DNA of 64,000 nt from the NCBI RefSeq assembly GCF_000004195.4, contig NC_030683.2, positions 75,983,764-76,047,763 of the forward strand, read 5' to 3'. This DNA comes from Xenopus tropicalis (taxonomy: Eukaryota > Chordata > Amphibia > Anura > Pipidae). Positions 62,715 through 64,000 of this stretch are shown in pieces. Below the pieces are notes generated by a model. The model ran no database searches. It was not told where the DNA came from and was given only the letters and a program-made list of their open reading frames with translations. Both the position numbers and the translations under genes were made by a program. Within the stretch, counting starts at the first letter, position 1; every line of letters starts with the position of its first letter.

Positions 62715-64000
62715 AGTTCCTAAAAATAATCATGTGGGTAAAAAAACTGGTCCTGAGCCAGCAAATACCAGTTGGCATGGGGTCCCTGGCATGTCCAGTA
62801 CTAGTGCTACCTGCCAAAAATGCTCCTGCTGGAAGTGACGCAATGCATCAGTCACCTCATTTGTCTTTCCTGGTATACTGACTGCTCTAAAGCTCAAGTT
62901 GATCTGCAGACAATGAAGTACCAAGACCCATAATAGTCTCACCATCTCAGGAGAAGTGGCCGACTACCCCGATATTGTAAAACCTGAATACTACACATTT
63001 GTTGGCCACAGAAACACAGCCACTAAAATTTGGAACAGCTCCAAGAAACACAGATTCCCCACCAAGCCCCTTTGAACCCAATCTAGTGGCCACCATTCCA
63101 TGCACCAAAGTCCTAAGCAGTGACAAAATACCCTCCCCATAGGACTAACCCTGCAGGTGAAATTAAGCTTGCCAAGCAGGGACTGCAACTCTTTTAAGTT
63201 CACCTTATGCCAACCTACAAGCTTGGAAACCACCCAAATCAGATTACCCAATTTGTCCTCAGAGAGCCAGTTCAACCACACTGCTGAGTCAATTGCCAAA
63301 CCAAGGAAGTGAAGGCAGGTCACTGATGCCGCTGTTTTGTCTGGGGGCCAAGAGCCCTCCAAATTTAATGGCAACTTCTCATAGGAATTCCAGCTTAAAA
63401 GCACACTTCTTGGTGGCTATTAGGTTGAACAATATAAAGTAATCCAAATAGTGCACAATCCGATTGGACCCTGTCCACCTCCTGTCTACCTGCTCTGTCT
63501 TGCATCCCCCGGATTCCTATCCACTGATGGCAGATTGGCATGTAATCACCCCCCCCCACCCTGCTAAAATGCTATCCTCAACCCAAATTTAAAAAAAATG
63601 TCCCTGAGAAAATAAGCATTGTCAAGCTTACTGTACTGCTTTAACCAAGGAAGCATTGCATCTAGAATAACTGATGTCCTACCTTAGGAAGCCTCTGCAC
63701 CTTTGCCCCCCTCCCTTTTCCTTTTTTTTTTTAAAAAAAACACTGGCTGCAGAGGTGGGTACCCCCACAGTCAAAGCCCAACAGTATCCTAGTCTGTGAC
63801 TCACTAAAGAAGGTCTGGCCTAGACCTTACCAGCAGGCTGGCAAAAGAGGAAAACCTTCTGTGCCATCATCAGTTTTATCCATAGTGTCATGTCAACCTG
63901 ATCTCAATATATTCCTGGGTACACTGCAGGGAGCTGTCAGAACTGTTCATCATTCTGCCACCGCGTTAACCTACCATATACTTTAAATGTCTCCCATTTC
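62715..64000 (-). pseudogene. DIRS-type element, copy 2, running off the window
   Basis: Minus strand, 5' to 3': gag end near 64000 (matches 13060-13100), non-coding stretch with poly-T at 63721-63731, RT with HYLDY at 63439-63450 (catalytic YLDD changed to YLDY by one base), SVTCLHFLGLAIDSAVWLNW, LKELQSLLGKLNFTCR and MGRVFCHCLG (62991-63404 is open for 137 codons), then RNase H end with LHCLQINLSFR and PGKTNEVTDALRHFQQEHFW (62800-62900). Same orientation as copy 1 and clearly the same family. The recombinase part is absent or beyond recognition at 62715. Confidence 0.8.

Noticed and set aside
1..64000. tRNA, rRNA or snRNA genes
   Set aside because: No tRNA A/B boxes in a foldable context, no rRNA-like segments and no snRNA landmarks were seen on either strand.

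Overview
This is a vertebrate nuclear window that is almost entirely repeats. It has no operons, ribosome binding sites or long intact gene ORFs. The repeat content points to an amphibian, most likely a clawed frog (Xenopus or a close relative): CR1-like LINEs with an 8-bp TATGTAAC tail, TTAA-flanked T2/Kolobok-like MITEs, abundant hAT and Harbinger-like MITEs, DIRS-type and Penelope-like retroelements, and Ty3-like solo LTRs. The species assignment is inference. The only host gene I can support is the 3' end of an NXPE-family (PC-esterase) gene on the minus strand: a penultimate exon at 60914-61129 and a terminal exon at 59019-59566.

Layout. 1-8.2 kb: first copy of a duplicated block (hAT-derived 3' tail, unknown middle, ~350-395 bp tandem array), a hammerhead-ribozyme-like hairpin at 2465-2595 and several MITEs. 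8.7-10.7 kb: a ~145 bp tandem array carrying repeated CCAATCAG motifs, split by a solo LTR with a perfect 5-bp target duplication. 10.7-14.5 kb: a GC-rich block and a decayed DIRS-type element. 15-25.5 kb: LTR fragments, MITEs, an L2-like LINE and a CR1 3' end. 25.5-26.4 kb: a giant near-perfect palindrome flanked by a 12-bp direct repeat. 27-31.5 kb: hAT MITEs, a 40-bp minisatellite and a broken hAT transposase gene whose 3' end begins the second copy of the duplicated block (30.7-37.1 kb). 35.4-46.4 kb: nested MITEs (CG-rich TTTTTCG families, TTAA families, TAGTGATG hAT family) with CR1 fragments inside them, a frameshifted repeat-containing coding fossil and a 5' CR1 fragment (ORF1 esterase plus endonuclease). 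48-54.6 kb: CR1 fragments, a decayed Penelope-like element, an LTR containing a MITE, and an unclassified repeat pair. 54.6-57 kb: a CR1 reverse-transcriptase fossil split by a 1063-bp hAT element with a perfect 8-bp TSD. 57.2-58.7 kb: an L1/Tx1-like 3' end. 59-61.1 kb: NXPE exons. 62.7-64 kb: a second DIRS copy running off the window.

How parts relate. Nesting gives a relative chronology: CR1 before hAT at 55 kb; TTAA MITE before CR1 at 38 kb; hAT MITE before CR1 at 40 kb; LTR before CG-rich MITE at 52 kb; tandem array before LTR at 9.5 kb. The most unusual material is the set of small elements carrying hammerhead-like folds (2.5 kb, both arms of the 25.5-26.3 kb palindrome, 62.4 kb) in a window that also contains a Penelope-like protein fossil, since Penelope-like elements are known carriers of hammerhead ribozymes. 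All readings were made by eye; classifications rest on motifs, terminal repeats and target duplications, not on searches.
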